A stretch of DNA of 64,000 bases, taken from positions 1 to 64,000 of IMG/VR virus record IMGVR_UViG_3300038454_000106. One strand, 5' to 3'. The stretch comes from a virus. Positions within the stretch are counted from its first letter, which is position 1. Every line of letters begins with the position of its first letter. Positions 7,567 through 16,751 of this stretch are shown here, in pieces. The position numbers and the translations under genes were made by a program. The notes beneath the pieces were generated by a model that was given only the letters and a program-made list of their open reading frames with translations, ran no database searches and was not told where the DNA came from.

Positions 7567-8154
7567 TCAGGGCAGGCCGCGAGCCGCTCGAGCAAGGGCG
7601 TACGCCAGCCGGTACCGGCCCGCCCGCCATGCGTCCCTGAACGCGCGCGTCGCCTTGGCGTGTCGGGGCTCGCCTACGTCGCCGAGCGCGTCGTACATGC
7701 GTGCGTCCTCGAGCCGGTCTGCGTACCACTCGTCAGGGTGCGACCGGACAACATCGAGAAGCAGCGTGCCAGGTAGGAGCCCACCACCCGTGGAGTTGGC
7801 GATGCCCGCCTCGGCGATGAGACACACCACGGTGAGCCAGCGCTGCTGCCGATGGCTCAGCTCGGCACTGTAGGGTAGCTGTCGCCGCAGTCCCTGGAGT
7901 GCCTCGTAGGCCTCTCGGGCCGGTGGCGCCGACTGGCCCCAGAGGTTCAAGAAGATCGCCGCCTCGATCTCGCGCGAGCGCGGCGCCTCGAGCCGGGAGC
8001 AACGGAAGGCCAGGCGGGCAGGCTCACGCCACGTGAGCCATGCCGTGGTCCAGGCCTCGTCCTCGGTGCCCTCGTCTAGCTCCCACAGCAGGTCGGCCGG
8101 ATCAGGTTCTGTGGGTGACCGACGTCGCCGGTTCCGCTCGATGCCCCGAGCCAC
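7567..8154 (-). CDS. Hypothetical 195-residue protein
   Basis: GTG start two bases after the stop of the phosphatase gene, so the two form an operon. The product is Arg/Leu-rich and largely helical, with RQLPYSAELSHRQQRWLTVV in the centre and an Ala/Arg tail. No domain recognised. The frame is clean over its full length and the coding style matches its neighbours. Confidence 0.7.
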   Translation of the reverse strand: MARGIERNRRRRSPTEPDPADLLWELDEGTEDEAWTTAWLTWREPARLAFRCSRLEAPRSREIEAAIFLNLWGQSAPPAREAYEALQGLRRQLPYSAELSHRQQRWLTVVCLIAEAGIANSTGGGLLPGTLLLDVVRSHPDEWYADRLEDARMYDALGDVGEPRHAKATRAFRDAWRAGRYRLAYALARAARGLP

Positions 8155-8156
8155 GG

Positions 8157-8633
8157 CTACGCTCGTTGTTGCTGGCGCTGCCGGACCTTGACGGCATGCT
8201 GTTCGAGGAAGCGGTAAAACACCTGGTTGTTGAGCGCATCGGGCGCATGATGGTTACGCAAGGCCCCGACGGTGATACTGAGCGGGTAGCCCAACTCGAC
8301 GAGCGCCAACCCGGCGACGAGGGCACTGCGATTCAGCCCCGCATGGCACGTCACGAGGACGTTGCGGGCGGACTCGACTTGCCTGGCGATGGCACGTCCT
8401 GCACGGACAGCATCGTGTGCGTGCGCCTGCGTGAGTGGCTCTTCCCGATCCTCGAGTCGTACTCGCCAGACCTGGCCGCCGAATGCGAGCTGCTCGGGCT
8501 GGACCTCGCTTGCACAGAGCACCAGCGTTGAGAAGCCGGTGAGAGGATGATCAAAGGGTGGCTTTGGTCCGATCCACAGGTAGGGATACAGGCTGCTGGC
8601 TTGATAGCCTTCGGGAAGCTGCGGTGTTTGCAT
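8157..8633 (-). CDS. Dual-specificity protein phosphatase
   Basis: 158 residues from the ATG at 8633 (an upstream extension to 8807 runs antisense to the next gene and is rejected). Near residue 100 stands VLVTCHAGLNRSALVAGLAL, the CX5R P-loop of cysteine-dependent phosphatases. The Cys is the nucleophile, the Arg binds phosphate, and the Asp in VRLEDREEP about 35 residues earlier could be the general acid. The length fits a minimal dual-specificity domain. Substrate unknown; it may act on host phosphoproteins or RNA 5' ends. Confidence 0.85.
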   Translation of the reverse strand: MQTPQLPEGYQASSLYPYLWIGPKPPFDHPLTGFSTLVLCASEVQPEQLAFGGQVWRVRLEDREEPLTQAHAHDAVRAGRAIARQVESARNVLVTCHAGLNRSALVAGLALVELGYPLSITVGALRNHHAPDALNNQVFYRFLEQHAVKVRQRQQQRA

Positions 8634-8685
8634 GACCCAGCATATGCATCTCGGATGGCGAGCCCAACATGATAGACTCGCGGAC

Positions 8686-9363
8686 ATGTGGCGCAGTCTT
8701 CGTGGCTCGTCCCTCGATTTCTTGTCGACGTTCGGGAACACGTCGGCGCTCGGTCGCGGCACGACGGCGACAGTGCTCAGCTCGGGTAGCCTCGGGATCA
8801 TACCCAACCCGTTCCCAAGAACCCGACCGGCGCCGTTCCCGACGACGATCCCGAGGACAACGCCGACGCCGCCACCACCACCGACCTCCGTCCCTCCTCC
8901 TGCAGATCGGCCGCAGGTCTATGAGCCGACCACGTATCCGCCAGAACCTCCCGTGACGCCCGCGCCTCCCGTGACGCCCGCGCCTCCCGTGACGCCAGCG
9001 CCTCCTGCACCTCCTGCGCCTCCCACGACGCCTACGCCTCCTGCACCTCCTGCACCTCCTGCGCCTCCCACGACGCCTACGCCTGGCGCAGATACCTCAT
9101 CGGGGCAGGCCCAAGTCCCAGCCCAAGTCCCAGCGTCGCCAAACGTGCCCGCACCACCCGTTGGAGCCGGTACGACAGCAACGGTGACCCAAGAGCCGAC
9201 GTCGCCGCCACCCGTTGAAGCCGGCGCGGCGACGCCGCAAGAGCCGAGCCCGGCACCAGCGCCAGCCTGGTACTCGAGCACACCCGTCAAGATCGCTGCA
9301 GGGGTCATCGTAGCCGGCGGGATCGCCTACGGCATGTTGAGGTTGCTCAGCGCCGGCCGCTAG
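8686..9363 (+). CDS. Pro-rich tail-anchored protein
   Basis: 225 residues from the ATG at 8686. A short N-terminal head is followed by a long Pro/Thr/Ala region with repeats of PPVTPA and PAPPAPP, then PAWYSSTPVKIAAGVIVAGG, a single membrane helix and the short tail RLLSAGR. The same WY-helix-Arg ending occurs in the proteins at 9366 and 37010. It is likely a stalk-like protein anchored by its C-terminus in a host or virion membrane. Confidence 0.75.
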   Translation: MWRSLRGSSLDFLSTFGNTSALGRGTTATVLSSGSLGIIPNPFPRTRPAPFPTTIPRTTPTPPPPPTSVPPPADRPQVYEPTTYPPEPPVTPAPPVTPAPPVTPAPPAPPAPPTTPTPPAPPAPPAPPTTPTPGADTSSGQAQVPAQVPASPNVPAPPVGAGTTATVTQEPTSPPPVEAGAATPQEPSPAPAPAWYSSTPVKIAAGVIVAGGIAYGMLRLLSAGR

Positions 9364-9365
9364 GG

Positions 9366-10658
9366 CTATCGCCGACTTCGTGCCATCGAGACGGCAAACA
9401 TCATGAGGCCCGTAGCGAGGCCTCCACCGATGGCGAGTCCCGCGATACCGCCAGTCGTCTTGTACCAGGGTGGTGGTGGTGCGGGTGGTGGTGCGGGTGG
9501 TGGTGCGGGTGCGGGTGCGGGTGCGGGTGCGGGTGCGGGCGCGGCTGCGGGTAGTTCTGGCGTCGGAGGCTGGATCGTTGGCGTCACCGGCGGCAGTGGG
9601 TTCGCGATCATGCACATGTGTTGCAGCCCGGCATTCGTCACGGCGATCGCGGCTTGGTACGGCGGGGGAGCATACGTCGCTGCAACGGCGGCTCCTGCTT
9701 GCACTGCCGGCTTATCCATATTGTCGCAGACCGCGCCAAAGATACGACCCACTGAATTCTCGAGCAGCCAGACGAGCGGCGCGCCGACATACCTCTCGAT
9801 GGTGCCTCGAGTGTCCGGCTGCCGTGAGAGAATCACAGTGTAGCTGGTGCCATCATTGGCATGCTCGACGGAGACATCCCAATGTCGGCCTCCGGGGTCG
9901 ATCTCCACGGGTGCCGCACAACTGAGGATCCCGTTTGGCCAGTTCTTCGTGATGCATCCACGGCACCAAGCGGCGCAGGATCGCAGGAACACGTGGCAGA
10001 GCGGCAACACACCGTCAAACACCTTTTTCTCGAGAAGACTGCCGCCCGCGGCGATGAAGTGCTTGAGCCCGTCTGCGTTGACTAGCTCGGCGTGCGTCGG
10101 GTTGACCCGCTGCCGGATACCCTTGTAGGTGACAGCAAAGCCAGGATTGCGGTCCAGGAAGCTTTGGAGCGAGCCCTTCTGATCCCCGGCGGCCTTGATG
10201 AAGTCTTCTCGTGAGCGAGCCGACGCGGCGACGAGAAGCTTGCTCTTGACCGCGGAGGAGAACTCGGAAGCCTTGAAGGTCTTCCTTATCGTGGCGTTCG
10301 GACCAGTCAGGTTCCGATTCGCGAAGTCGTCGAGCGTAAACCAGATCCCATAGGGGAGCTTCACTGAGCCCGCAGGCATGTACCAGGCGGCCACTTCCTG
10401 CCCCAGCGTGTTCCAAGCCTCTTTCGAGCAATCTTGGCCGCTGCAAGAGGGCAAGGACTCAGTGGCCTTGCGCATGAGGTCAAACTCGAGATCGCCTGCA
10501 GCTTTGTTCTCGGGACTGTTCCACGCCTTGCTCTCCACGTACCCGCCAGGATTGGCGGGATCGCTCACGAACCCATAGCAGGGGTCACTCGGGCTGGTGC
10601 CCAGGCCGGCGACGCCGGCGAACCCATAGCCTACACGGTGGTACGCGATGCCGAGCAT
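9366..10658 (-). CDS. Cys-containing protein with Pro-rich stalk and C-terminal anchor
   Basis: 430 residues. The first ~330 are a globular domain with Cys clusters (CSGQDCSK, CHVFLRSCAAWCRGC) and many Trp/Tyr residues. Next come a (PA)n/(PPAP)n stalk and PPPPWYKTTGGIAGLAIGGG, a membrane helix ending SMARSRR. No family recognised. It converges with the 8686 gene with 2 bases between stops, and both share the stalk-plus-anchor plan. Envelope or virion-surface location is inferred. Confidence 0.8.
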   Translation of the reverse strand: MLGIAYHRVGYGFAGVAGLGTSPSDPCYGFVSDPANPGGYVESKAWNSPENKAAGDLEFDLMRKATESLPSCSGQDCSKEAWNTLGQEVAAWYMPAGSVKLPYGIWFTLDDFANRNLTGPNATIRKTFKASEFSSAVKSKLLVAASARSREDFIKAAGDQKGSLQSFLDRNPGFAVTYKGIRQRVNPTHAELVNADGLKHFIAAGGSLLEKKVFDGVLPLCHVFLRSCAAWCRGCITKNWPNGILSCAAPVEIDPGGRHWDVSVEHANDGTSYTVILSRQPDTRGTIERYVGAPLVWLLENSVGRIFGAVCDNMDKPAVQAGAAVAATYAPPPYQAAIAVTNAGLQHMCMIANPLPPVTPTIQPPTPELPAAAPAPAPAPAPAPAPPPAPPPAPPPPWYKTTGGIAGLAIGGGLATGLMMFAVSMARSRR

Positions 10659-10720
10659 GGCTTCGAGTCTAGTCGTGGCATGCTACGAAAGATAGACACC
10701 AACGGGGCAACCCACGAGCC

Positions 10721-10888
10721 CTAGTCATTGAGCGCGAGCCGGAGGTCGACCAGAAGGGTCCGAAGGTGCTTCCGGTCGTCCCTGGCCATCTCGGCCACTG
10801 AAAGGAAGCGGTTCAGCTCGACGAGCACAAGTCTCGCGTCGGCAATCCGTTGCCTGAGTCGGATCTCCTCTGTTGAGGCAGGGGCCAT
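10721..10888 (-). CDS. Small helical protein, 55 residues
   Basis: ATG at 10888 preceded by GAGGAGGTAGTGC, a strong ribosome-binding site. The product is a charged helix (RLRQRIADARLVLVELNRFL and onward to LLVDLRLALND), probably a coiled coil. It stands 62 bases upstream of the 9366 gene on the same strand, and the repeat array at 10921 lies in its promoter region. Confidence 0.65.
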   Translation of the reverse strand: MAPASTEEIRLRQRIADARLVLVELNRFLSVAEMARDDRKHLRTLLVDLRLALND

Positions 10889-10920
10889 GCACTACCTCCT
10901 CGAGAGACATAGACTATCAC

Positions 10921-11102
10921 GGCTCGCTTGGTGGGTCGGGACGCTTACGCTGGGCTCAATTGGGATCGCTCTGGTTCCTTCGGCGTGATTGGATCGCTTG
11001 GATCAATTGGATCGCTCTGCTTCCTCAGGCTCGCTCACGTACCGTGGTTGACTCGTTGGGTTTGGGCTCGCTTCACGTTGTTGGCGCTCGCCTTGGGCTC
11101 GC
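10921..11102. repeat. Second array of GGMTCGCT motifs
   Basis: GGCTCGCT or GGATCGCT (reverse complement AGCGAGCC or AGCGATCC) occurs at 10921, 10963, 10991, 11009, 11028, 11065 and 11096, with weaker copies near 11050 and 11083. The core octamer is that of the 5906-6207 array, in the opposite orientation and less regularly spaced, often 18-19 bases apart. It lies upstream of the minus-strand gene at 10888. Confidence 0.55.
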
Positions 11103-11140
11103 TCATCTGGCTTGGGTGCCGCATCACTCGCAGGCCCATG

Positions 11141-11482
11141 CTAGGACGCCGTCGCTCGTCGATGCTCGCGATGCTCGAGAAACGGCTCGATGAGCTGCGC
11201 GGGATCCTCGTCGGGTGCCGCGAGCCCGACGAAGGTGAGTTCAAAGCCATCGCCAACCAGGTTCCGTGCTTCGTAGATCTGGCCACTGCGAGTCCGCACC
11301 ATCGTTTTGCCGCTCACGCCGTGCGCGGAGCACGTCGTGACGAGGAGGAAGACCGGCATGACGACGAGGTGCCGCTGGTCATCACCCTCGGCGATGTACA
11401 CGGCCAGCCAGCCCGGGGCCTCGACGGTCTCGGTTTGTACCTCGCAGCTCACAAGGCACAAGCTATCACGTGCCGACGTCAT
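11141..11482 (-). CDS. Hypothetical 113-residue protein
   Basis: Read from the ATG at 11482. The sequence contains a beta-rich core (WLAVYIAEGDDQRHLVVMPV) and a Glu/Arg tail. It follows the 11493 gene in the same direction 10 bases away. No family recognised. A longer frame to 11539 has no better start signal. Confidence 0.55.
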   Translation of the reverse strand: MTSARDSLCLVSCEVQTETVEAPGWLAVYIAEGDDQRHLVVMPVFLLVTTCSAHGVSGKTMVRTRSGQIYEARNLVGDGFELTFVGLAAPDEDPAQLIEPFLEHREHRRATAS

Positions 11483-11492
11483 GCCAGCGGGA

Positions 11493-11840
11493 TCAATTGG
11501 CAAGCCAGCTCTCGAGCCAATGCCCGTGACCTTCCTCATCGACTACCTTGGCGAAGCCGAGCAGTTCAATCGTCGCGCTCTCGGGTAACGTCTCGAGGTA
11601 GGCCGGCCAGGCGTTCGGACCCTCCACGGCAATGATGGCCACGGTCAGGATGTCCTCCTGCAGGGCGTCACGCACGCTCTGGAGTCCTGCCTCCTCCAGA
11701 TCGTAGCTCTCCGACGCAAGCTCTACCCATCTCAGGTAGTGGCGTGCCCACTGGATCGCCAGGTCGACCGTCCGACATGGTGGCGAGTCGGACAACCAAC
11801 CGCGCCCTCCAGGACGGCAGTGGAATGCCTGATAACGCAC
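11493..11840 (-). CDS. Hypothetical 115-residue protein
   Basis: GTG start directly after the stop of the ATPase gene, suggesting the same transcript. Mixed alpha/beta with conserved-looking Trp residues (IQWARHYLRWVELASESYDL). No domain recognised. Confidence 0.65.
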   Translation of the reverse strand: MRYQAFHCRPGGRGWLSDSPPCRTVDLAIQWARHYLRWVELASESYDLEEAGLQSVRDALQEDILTVAIIAVEGPNAWPAYLETLPESATIELLGFAKVVDEEGHGHWLESWLAN

Positions 11841-13505
11841 CTAGTTGACTCCCTGCGTCTTTTGTCGGATGGCGTAGGTCCAGGCGCCCCCGCGCGCCGA
11901 GATCTCGATGTCGTAGCGGGCCAGCAAGTGCGGCGAGCGGAGCCGCTGGATCAGCATCGACACGCCCTTGATGGGCTGCCGGTTCATCGCGTCGGCGATC
12001 AGGTTGAGCGACCGGAGCAGCTCGTCGGCGTCGACCGGACGACCGACATTGCTCGGGATCCTTGCCCACGTCTCGAGCAGGTCTACCACGTCGTCGGTCT
12101 CGGCTGCGAACGCGTCACGCTCGCGCTGTAGACCTGTCAGCATCGCGTCAACGTCGGCATCGGACCAGCCGAGCGCCTCGCCTACCACCAGGGCGAATGC
12201 CGAGAAGTCGGCCATGCGGTACTGGCCGTCGGCGCTGAGCCCGCCCCGCTCGCGCAGACGTGCCACGATTCGACCCAGCCAGTACAGCCACTCTCCATAC
12301 AGGCGCTCGATGTCCTGATCGATGTCTCGTTGGATCGCAGACAGTGGTGTGAACTTCGGACGTCGCGCGAGTCGGAGCACCACGATGCGGTCCACGATGT
12401 CGGAGCGCCGGAACGAGGATGGGTTCATCGAGGTGACGGCGACGAATGCATGGGGCCGGATCACCTGCTCCTCGGTGTCGTGGTAGAGGCGCCGGCGTAC
12501 CCACTCTCCCTTGGTGACGTAGGAGCAGATCGCGTTAGGAATCCACTTCACGTAGGAGTCCACGTTGTCGAACATGGCGATGGGTGAGCGCACGAGCTGG
12601 ATCGCGAAGTCGTCCTCGCGATTCTCGGCGACTTGCATCACGCGATCACGGCCATGCACGATGCGCTGGAGGATCGACACCGCCGAGGTCTTGCCCGAGC
12701 CTGGTGGCCCCTCGACGAGAAGAAAGGGCTTCGTTGGCAGTAGATCATGGAAGGCCGTCGCGAACGACCAGGCCAGAAACGCTCGGCGCTGATCAAGGGG
12801 CCGCATGCCGCCAGGCGTCTCGTCGGCGCAGTGCAAGTTGCTGAGCGTGGCCAGAAGCCTACCGTGGTTCGCGATCAGCGGCGCGCGTCGGACACCACCC
12901 CACTCGCGGCCACCGTCGTCGTCGAGGAAGAACACACGTTCACCGTTGGGAACGATGTCGGCGCCGCGCCCATCGAGGGCCCACGCCCAGCCGTTGTATC
13001 TTGACAGGTAAAGCACCTGCCGCTCCATGTCGTAGACCGCGAACCGACGACTCTCCCGGGGCCAGCCCTTCTCGAGGATCATCGAGCGCAGGTTCGAGAT
13101 GATGGCCTTGGTGAGCGCGTCCTTGCCGTTGAGCCGGTACCGATACAGGAGGTAGCCGAGGAGGGCTTCCGAGCGCTCGGAGATCCGCATCACACGATGG
13201 CGATGTCCCTCGACGAGTACCGCGTCGTGCTCGGGCACCGAGCGGATCATGAGGGTCCCGGCCGCCAGCTCGGTGCGCACGATCTCGTTGGTGAGCGAGG
13301 CGACAAGGTCATCCTCGGGCATCCAATTCGACTGCTGGCGTACGGTCCAGAACTGCCTACGTGAGAGCTTGCATCGCTCCTCCCAGGCGATGATCGACTG
13401 CGGCGTAGCCAGCGGGTAGCTCTCGTCCGGCGCCACCACGTCCAGGTGATCGGCGTCGGGTCCGGAGTCGCCTGGCTCGAAAAAGACCTGATCGCGATCG
13501 CTCAT
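11841..13505 (-). CDS. AAA/SF3-like replication ATPase
   Basis: 554 residues. Walker A GPPGSGKT at about 266-273, Walker B-like IAMFDNVD near 306-313, and a sensor-like segment FVAVTSMNPSSFRRSDIVDR. A helical C-terminal region follows. The N-terminal 250 residues have no recognised primase motif, but the overall plan (unknown N-domain plus a single AAA core) is that of phage or plasmid primase-helicase ATPases. It probably melts or unwinds DNA at the origin. It is divergent from the SNF2-like helicase, and the shared promoter gap holds a 20-bp palindrome. Confidence 0.75.
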   Translation of the reverse strand: MSDRDQVFFEPGDSGPDADHLDVVAPDESYPLATPQSIIAWEERCKLSRRQFWTVRQQSNWMPEDDLVASLTNEIVRTELAAGTLMIRSVPEHDAVLVEGHRHRVMRISERSEALLGYLLYRYRLNGKDALTKAIISNLRSMILEKGWPRESRRFAVYDMERQVLYLSRYNGWAWALDGRGADIVPNGERVFFLDDDGGREWGGVRRAPLIANHGRLLATLSNLHCADETPGGMRPLDQRRAFLAWSFATAFHDLLPTKPFLLVEGPPGSGKTSAVSILQRIVHGRDRVMQVAENREDDFAIQLVRSPIAMFDNVDSYVKWIPNAICSYVTKGEWVRRRLYHDTEEQVIRPHAFVAVTSMNPSSFRRSDIVDRIVVLRLARRPKFTPLSAIQRDIDQDIERLYGEWLYWLGRIVARLRERGGLSADGQYRMADFSAFALVVGEALGWSDADVDAMLTGLQRERDAFAAETDDVVDLLETWARIPSNVGRPVDADELLRSLNLIADAMNRQPIKGVSMLIQRLRSPHLLARYDIEISARGGAWTYAIRQKTQGVN

Positions 13506-13520
13506 AAGGAAGGGCCGTTG

Positions 13521-13540
13521 TACGTCGTCGCGACGACGTA
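13521..13540. promoter_or_regulatory. Perfect 20-bp palindrome between replication genes
   Basis: TACGTCGTCGCGACGACGTA lies in the 47-bp gap between the divergent ATPase (start 13505) and helicase (start 13553). A dyad of this length in a shared promoter is a strong candidate operator controlling both replication genes; an initiator-binding site is the alternative. Confidence 0.6.
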
Positions 13541-13552
13541 GCGTCTGGGCTC

Positions 13553-15127
13553 ATGGCCGCTCTGCTCGAGTCATTTCACCTGTCTCCAGACAGGCTCAAG
13601 CCCGATTGGTACCGAACCGATCCCGGCTGCATGCAACTGATTGGACATCTTCCTGGGGTGATCTATGACCAGCGCGGGACCTGGATCCACCGTACGCATC
13701 TTCCCGTGCTCCGGGGCCTGCCGTTCACGGTTGACAAGCTGTGGACGTACCCGTCACGCACCCTCCCGGCTGTGCCAAACGTCCAGCTCCGACCTCACCA
13801 GGAGGAAGCTGTCCGGTTCACGGACTCCCGTCGAGGTGCGCTACTCGCGTACGAGATGCGCACCGGCAAGACAGCAGCAGCGATCTTTGCCCATGATCCC
13901 AACCGTGGCCCTCTGCTCATCGTGGCGCCCCTGAACGTGCGCTCGGTCTGGCTCGACTGGATCCGCCGGCGGTGGCCACTTGCCGAGCCGTACGTGATCG
14001 AGGGTCTCACCTACGACCGTGCTCGGTTCCTCAATGCCGGGATCATCTTCGCACACTACGACGTGATCCGACGGCACACGAGCCTTGGGATCACGCCGGG
14101 TACGATGGTCCTCGACGAGTGTCACCTCCTTGCCAATCCTCGAAGCCAGCGCACGCGGGCGTGCCTCACGTTCGCGTCGATGGCCCGGAAAGTCATTTGC
14201 CTATCCGGCACGCCGCAGTGGAACCGCCCCGTCGGACTCTGGGCCCTGCTCGCAGCCTGCAACCCGGGCGCCTGGGGTCGCTTCCACGAGTTTGGCAAGC
14301 GGTACGGGGCGCCGGTGCAGAATGGCTACGGCGTCAAGTACACGGGCTCCTCCCACGAGGAGGAGTTCCGCGCGCGCACCTCCGAGGTGATGCTCGTCCG
14401 GCGCTGGGCCGACGTGCAACAGGACCTTCCGCCGATCACAAGGTCTGTCGAGATCGCATTCTTGGGCGCCGAGCAACGTCTCCTCCTCGATCGTGCCGTC
14501 GAGATCGAGCGCGATCACCTCTATCGCTCTGCGATCGGAGAGACGAGCGTGTTCCGCAGGCTCGTCGGAGAAACCAAGGTGGCGTTGGCTGCAGACCTCG
14601 CCCAGCACGTGCTAGACGAGGCGCAGCCGGTCGTAGTGTGGACCCACCACCGTGAGGTGGCGAACGCGATCCATAGATGTCTGGAGGGCTCGATCTTGAT
14701 CACCGGAAATGTTCCCATCGCCGAGCGCACGCAGCGGCTCACGGAGTGGCAGGCGGGACGGCATCCGAACGCACTGGTCATCACCTTGGCCGTGGGACAG
14801 GTCGGGATCGACCTCTCACGCTCTCACCATGCCGTCTTTGCCGAGCTAGACTGGACGCCCTCGGTGATCTACCAGGCCGAGATGCGCACCTTTGCGCCGA
14901 GTCGGCCAATGTCCGCGACCTACGTCGTCGCTGATCATGAGATCGAGCACGCGCTCGTGGAGGCGGTGCTGAGCAAGGCCGACGATGCCCAGCGCATGGG
15001 CCTTCCCCCGACGGAGGTGGCTCTCACGCTGGCCCATGCCTTCGGCGCCGAGACCGACAGTGCATCCATGGACCAGCTCATGCGCGCTATTCTTCTCAAC
15101 GGGGAACGTTTGCTTGCCGAGCTGTGA
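13553..15127 (+). CDS. SNF2-like superfamily 2 helicase
   Basis: 524 residues. Motif Q/Ia region LRPHQEEAVRF at 79-89, motif I YEMRTGKTAA with the Lys at 106, motif II DECH at 188-191, motif III LSGTPQ at 217-222, and a second RecA-like domain with VVVWTHHREVANAIHRCL, GQVGIDLSRSHHAVFAELDW and motif VI YQAEMRTF. The arrangement is that of phage SNF2-type helicases. It likely remodels or unwinds DNA in replication or recombination. It heads a plus-strand operon with the nuclease and Sak4-like ATPase. Confidence 0.9.
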   Translation: MAALLESFHLSPDRLKPDWYRTDPGCMQLIGHLPGVIYDQRGTWIHRTHLPVLRGLPFTVDKLWTYPSRTLPAVPNVQLRPHQEEAVRFTDSRRGALLAYEMRTGKTAAAIFAHDPNRGPLLIVAPLNVRSVWLDWIRRRWPLAEPYVIEGLTYDRARFLNAGIIFAHYDVIRRHTSLGITPGTMVLDECHLLANPRSQRTRACLTFASMARKVICLSGTPQWNRPVGLWALLAACNPGAWGRFHEFGKRYGAPVQNGYGVKYTGSSHEEEFRARTSEVMLVRRWADVQQDLPPITRSVEIAFLGAEQRLLLDRAVEIERDHLYRSAIGETSVFRRLVGETKVALAADLAQHVLDEAQPVVVWTHHREVANAIHRCLEGSILITGNVPIAERTQRLTEWQAGRHPNALVITLAVGQVGIDLSRSHHAVFAELDWTPSVIYQAEMRTFAPSRPMSATYVVADHEIEHALVEAVLSKADDAQRMGLPPTEVALTLAHAFGAETDSASMDQLMRAILLNGERLLAEL

Positions 15128-15228
15128 GCCATCCGGACCGCTCTGTTACGTCTCCGTGTTGTTGGTGACGTCCCCGTGTGATACGGAAGGAAACATCGCC
15201 GGCACTGCCTACGGATCGGAGGGATCCA

Positions 15229-16392
15229 GTGGCTGCATCATCGCGTGCTCGTAAAGCAGCGCGACCGTCCTGCCTCCTGTGCGGGTCGGTCGGTATCTCC
15301 GTCGGGACCTACGGGCTCTATGAGCATCCTACTTCCGAGGTGTGTAGCGTCCGACTCTTCGAGATGGATGGCACCTGCGCCGATGACCGCTTCGAGCTGG
15401 AGGATGGCACGCTCTATGCCATCGGCGACACTGCCGCTCCGGTTGTCAACGCGTGTGCATCCTCCGAGAATGCATCCTCCGCAGCGGAGGATACTACAAG
15501 CCTCGTGTTCTTCTCGGCGCCCTCGTACATCAACGTCGAGGAAGCCACCTTGGCCCTGTTCGCCAGCACCGGCCTCGAGCGCCTCGGTGGCGCTTCGGGT
15601 GACCGTGGCTGGTCGTCAGTGTCCACCTTCCAGCGGTGTCCTCACCTGTGGGAGGCGACGTATCTCGGTCGCAAGCCCGCCCGCAAGGGCCGAGATCCAG
15701 ACGGGCTCCAGATCGGCTCGCTTGTCCACACCCTGCTGGCGGTCCACTACCAAGCTCGGATCCTTCCAGGCTACCCGATCACGCCCGAGTCAGTGCGTGA
15801 GTACTGCCTCGATCAGCGAGTGGATCCTGCGATCGTCGATGAGTCGTGGCGGGTCTTCGTGGCCCATCGGATCTACTACGGACCTGAGGGTCCAGGCTCA
15901 CCCAAGGATAGTCAGATCGAGCCTCTCGCCGTCGAGCATCGCATTGCGGACCCCAAGACCGGCCGTTCAGCTCGCTATGACCTCGTGGTCCGTTTGCCCG
16001 AGGCCACGATGAGCCTTAGCGCGGGCACGTGGATCTTCGAGCACAAAACGAGTGGCCGCTTCGACCAGGCAACGCTCGATGGCTGGCGCAACGATGGTGA
16101 GATCTTGGGCCAGATCGATCTCTGGGAGACGCTGAAGCTCGACAAGCGATTCGGCAAGCTGCAAGGAGTCGTGGTCAACATCCTTGGCAAGCAAAAGAAG
16201 CCTGAGTTTCATCGGACGATCGTGTCCCCGCTTCGATGGCAAACGCGTGATCATCGTCGGTCCATGGCGATCTGGGGCGCCGAGATCGATCGCGCGATCG
16301 CAACTCAGGTGTTTCCGCGCGCTCGTGCGCACTGCGTTGGGCGCTACGGCATGTGTCCACTGTTCGACGCGTGCTCGGAGGACAAGGGATGA
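15229..16392 (+). CDS. RecB/Cas4-like PD-(D/E)XK nuclease
   Basis: 387 residues from a GTG at 15229 with GGAGGG 6 bases upstream. N-terminal CLLCG and two more Cys suggest a metal site. The nuclease core shows FQRCPHLWEATYLG, IGSLVHTLLAVHY, SARYDLVVRL (catalytic Asp) and WIFEHKTSGR (E-x-K). The C-terminus has GRYGMCPLFDAC, which with the earlier Cys could hold an Fe-S cluster as in Cas4/AddB-type nucleases. The probable role is 5'-3' resection in phage recombination. A small duplicated ASSENASSAAED insert lies near residue 85. Confidence 0.85.
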   Translation: MAASSRARKAARPSCLLCGSVGISVGTYGLYEHPTSEVCSVRLFEMDGTCADDRFELEDGTLYAIGDTAAPVVNACASSENASSAAEDTTSLVFFSAPSYINVEEATLALFASTGLERLGGASGDRGWSSVSTFQRCPHLWEATYLGRKPARKGRDPDGLQIGSLVHTLLAVHYQARILPGYPITPESVREYCLDQRVDPAIVDESWRVFVAHRIYYGPEGPGSPKDSQIEPLAVEHRIADPKTGRSARYDLVVRLPEATMSLSAGTWIFEHKTSGRFDQATLDGWRNDGEILGQIDLWETLKLDKRFGKLQGVVVNILGKQKKPEFHRTIVSPLRWQTRDHRRSMAIWGAEIDRAIATQVFPRARAHCVGRYGMCPLFDACSEDKG

Positions 16393-16727
16393 CAACGATG
16401 GTGACAGAGAGCTTGGAGGCTCTGGACGTCGAGATCCGACGCCAGAACGAGGCGTTCCACACGTACAGCCTTGCGCTCGAGGAAGCGTTCAATGCCGACG
16501 CGCCCGTCAGTGCGCTACATCATGAGGGGCGCGCCAGGCTATCCCAGCTTCTCGACGTCATGCAGATCGGCATGAGGGCGCTTGAGCGCCACCCCGACCT
16601 GGAACGGCTCGGTGGCGTTCCACGTGCCGAGTATCCAGCGATCATCCTGTTCCTCACGCGCTTCTCTCGCTTCTACGAGCTGCTGCTCAAAGCCGATCGG
16701 GACCAGGCCAGGAGGGACACGATGTAG
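16389..16727 (+). CDS. Hypothetical 112-residue helical protein
   Basis: Start overlaps the nuclease stop by ATGA, so the two are coupled. All-helical, with HTYSLALEEAFNADAPVSAL and LTRFSRFYELLLKADRDQAR. No family recognised. Its place between nuclease and Sak4-like ATPase suggests an accessory role in recombination or replication. Confidence 0.75.
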   Translation: MTTMVTESLEALDVEIRRQNEAFHTYSLALEEAFNADAPVSALHHEGRARLSQLLDVMQIGMRALERHPDLERLGGVPRAEYPAIILFLTRFSRFYELLLKADRDQARRDTM

Positions 16728-16751
16728 GCGGCGGCACGTTTCCATCGTGCT

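Noticed and set aside
9478-9545. GCGGGT simple repeat as a phase-variation tract
   Set aside because: The hexamer encodes the Pro/Ala stalk of the 9366 protein in frame, so copy changes would not switch the gene off.
10928-11635. Plus-strand frame of 235 codons through the second repeat array
   Set aside because: Its start is made of the repeat motif and its rest is antisense to the better supported genes at 11141 and 11493.
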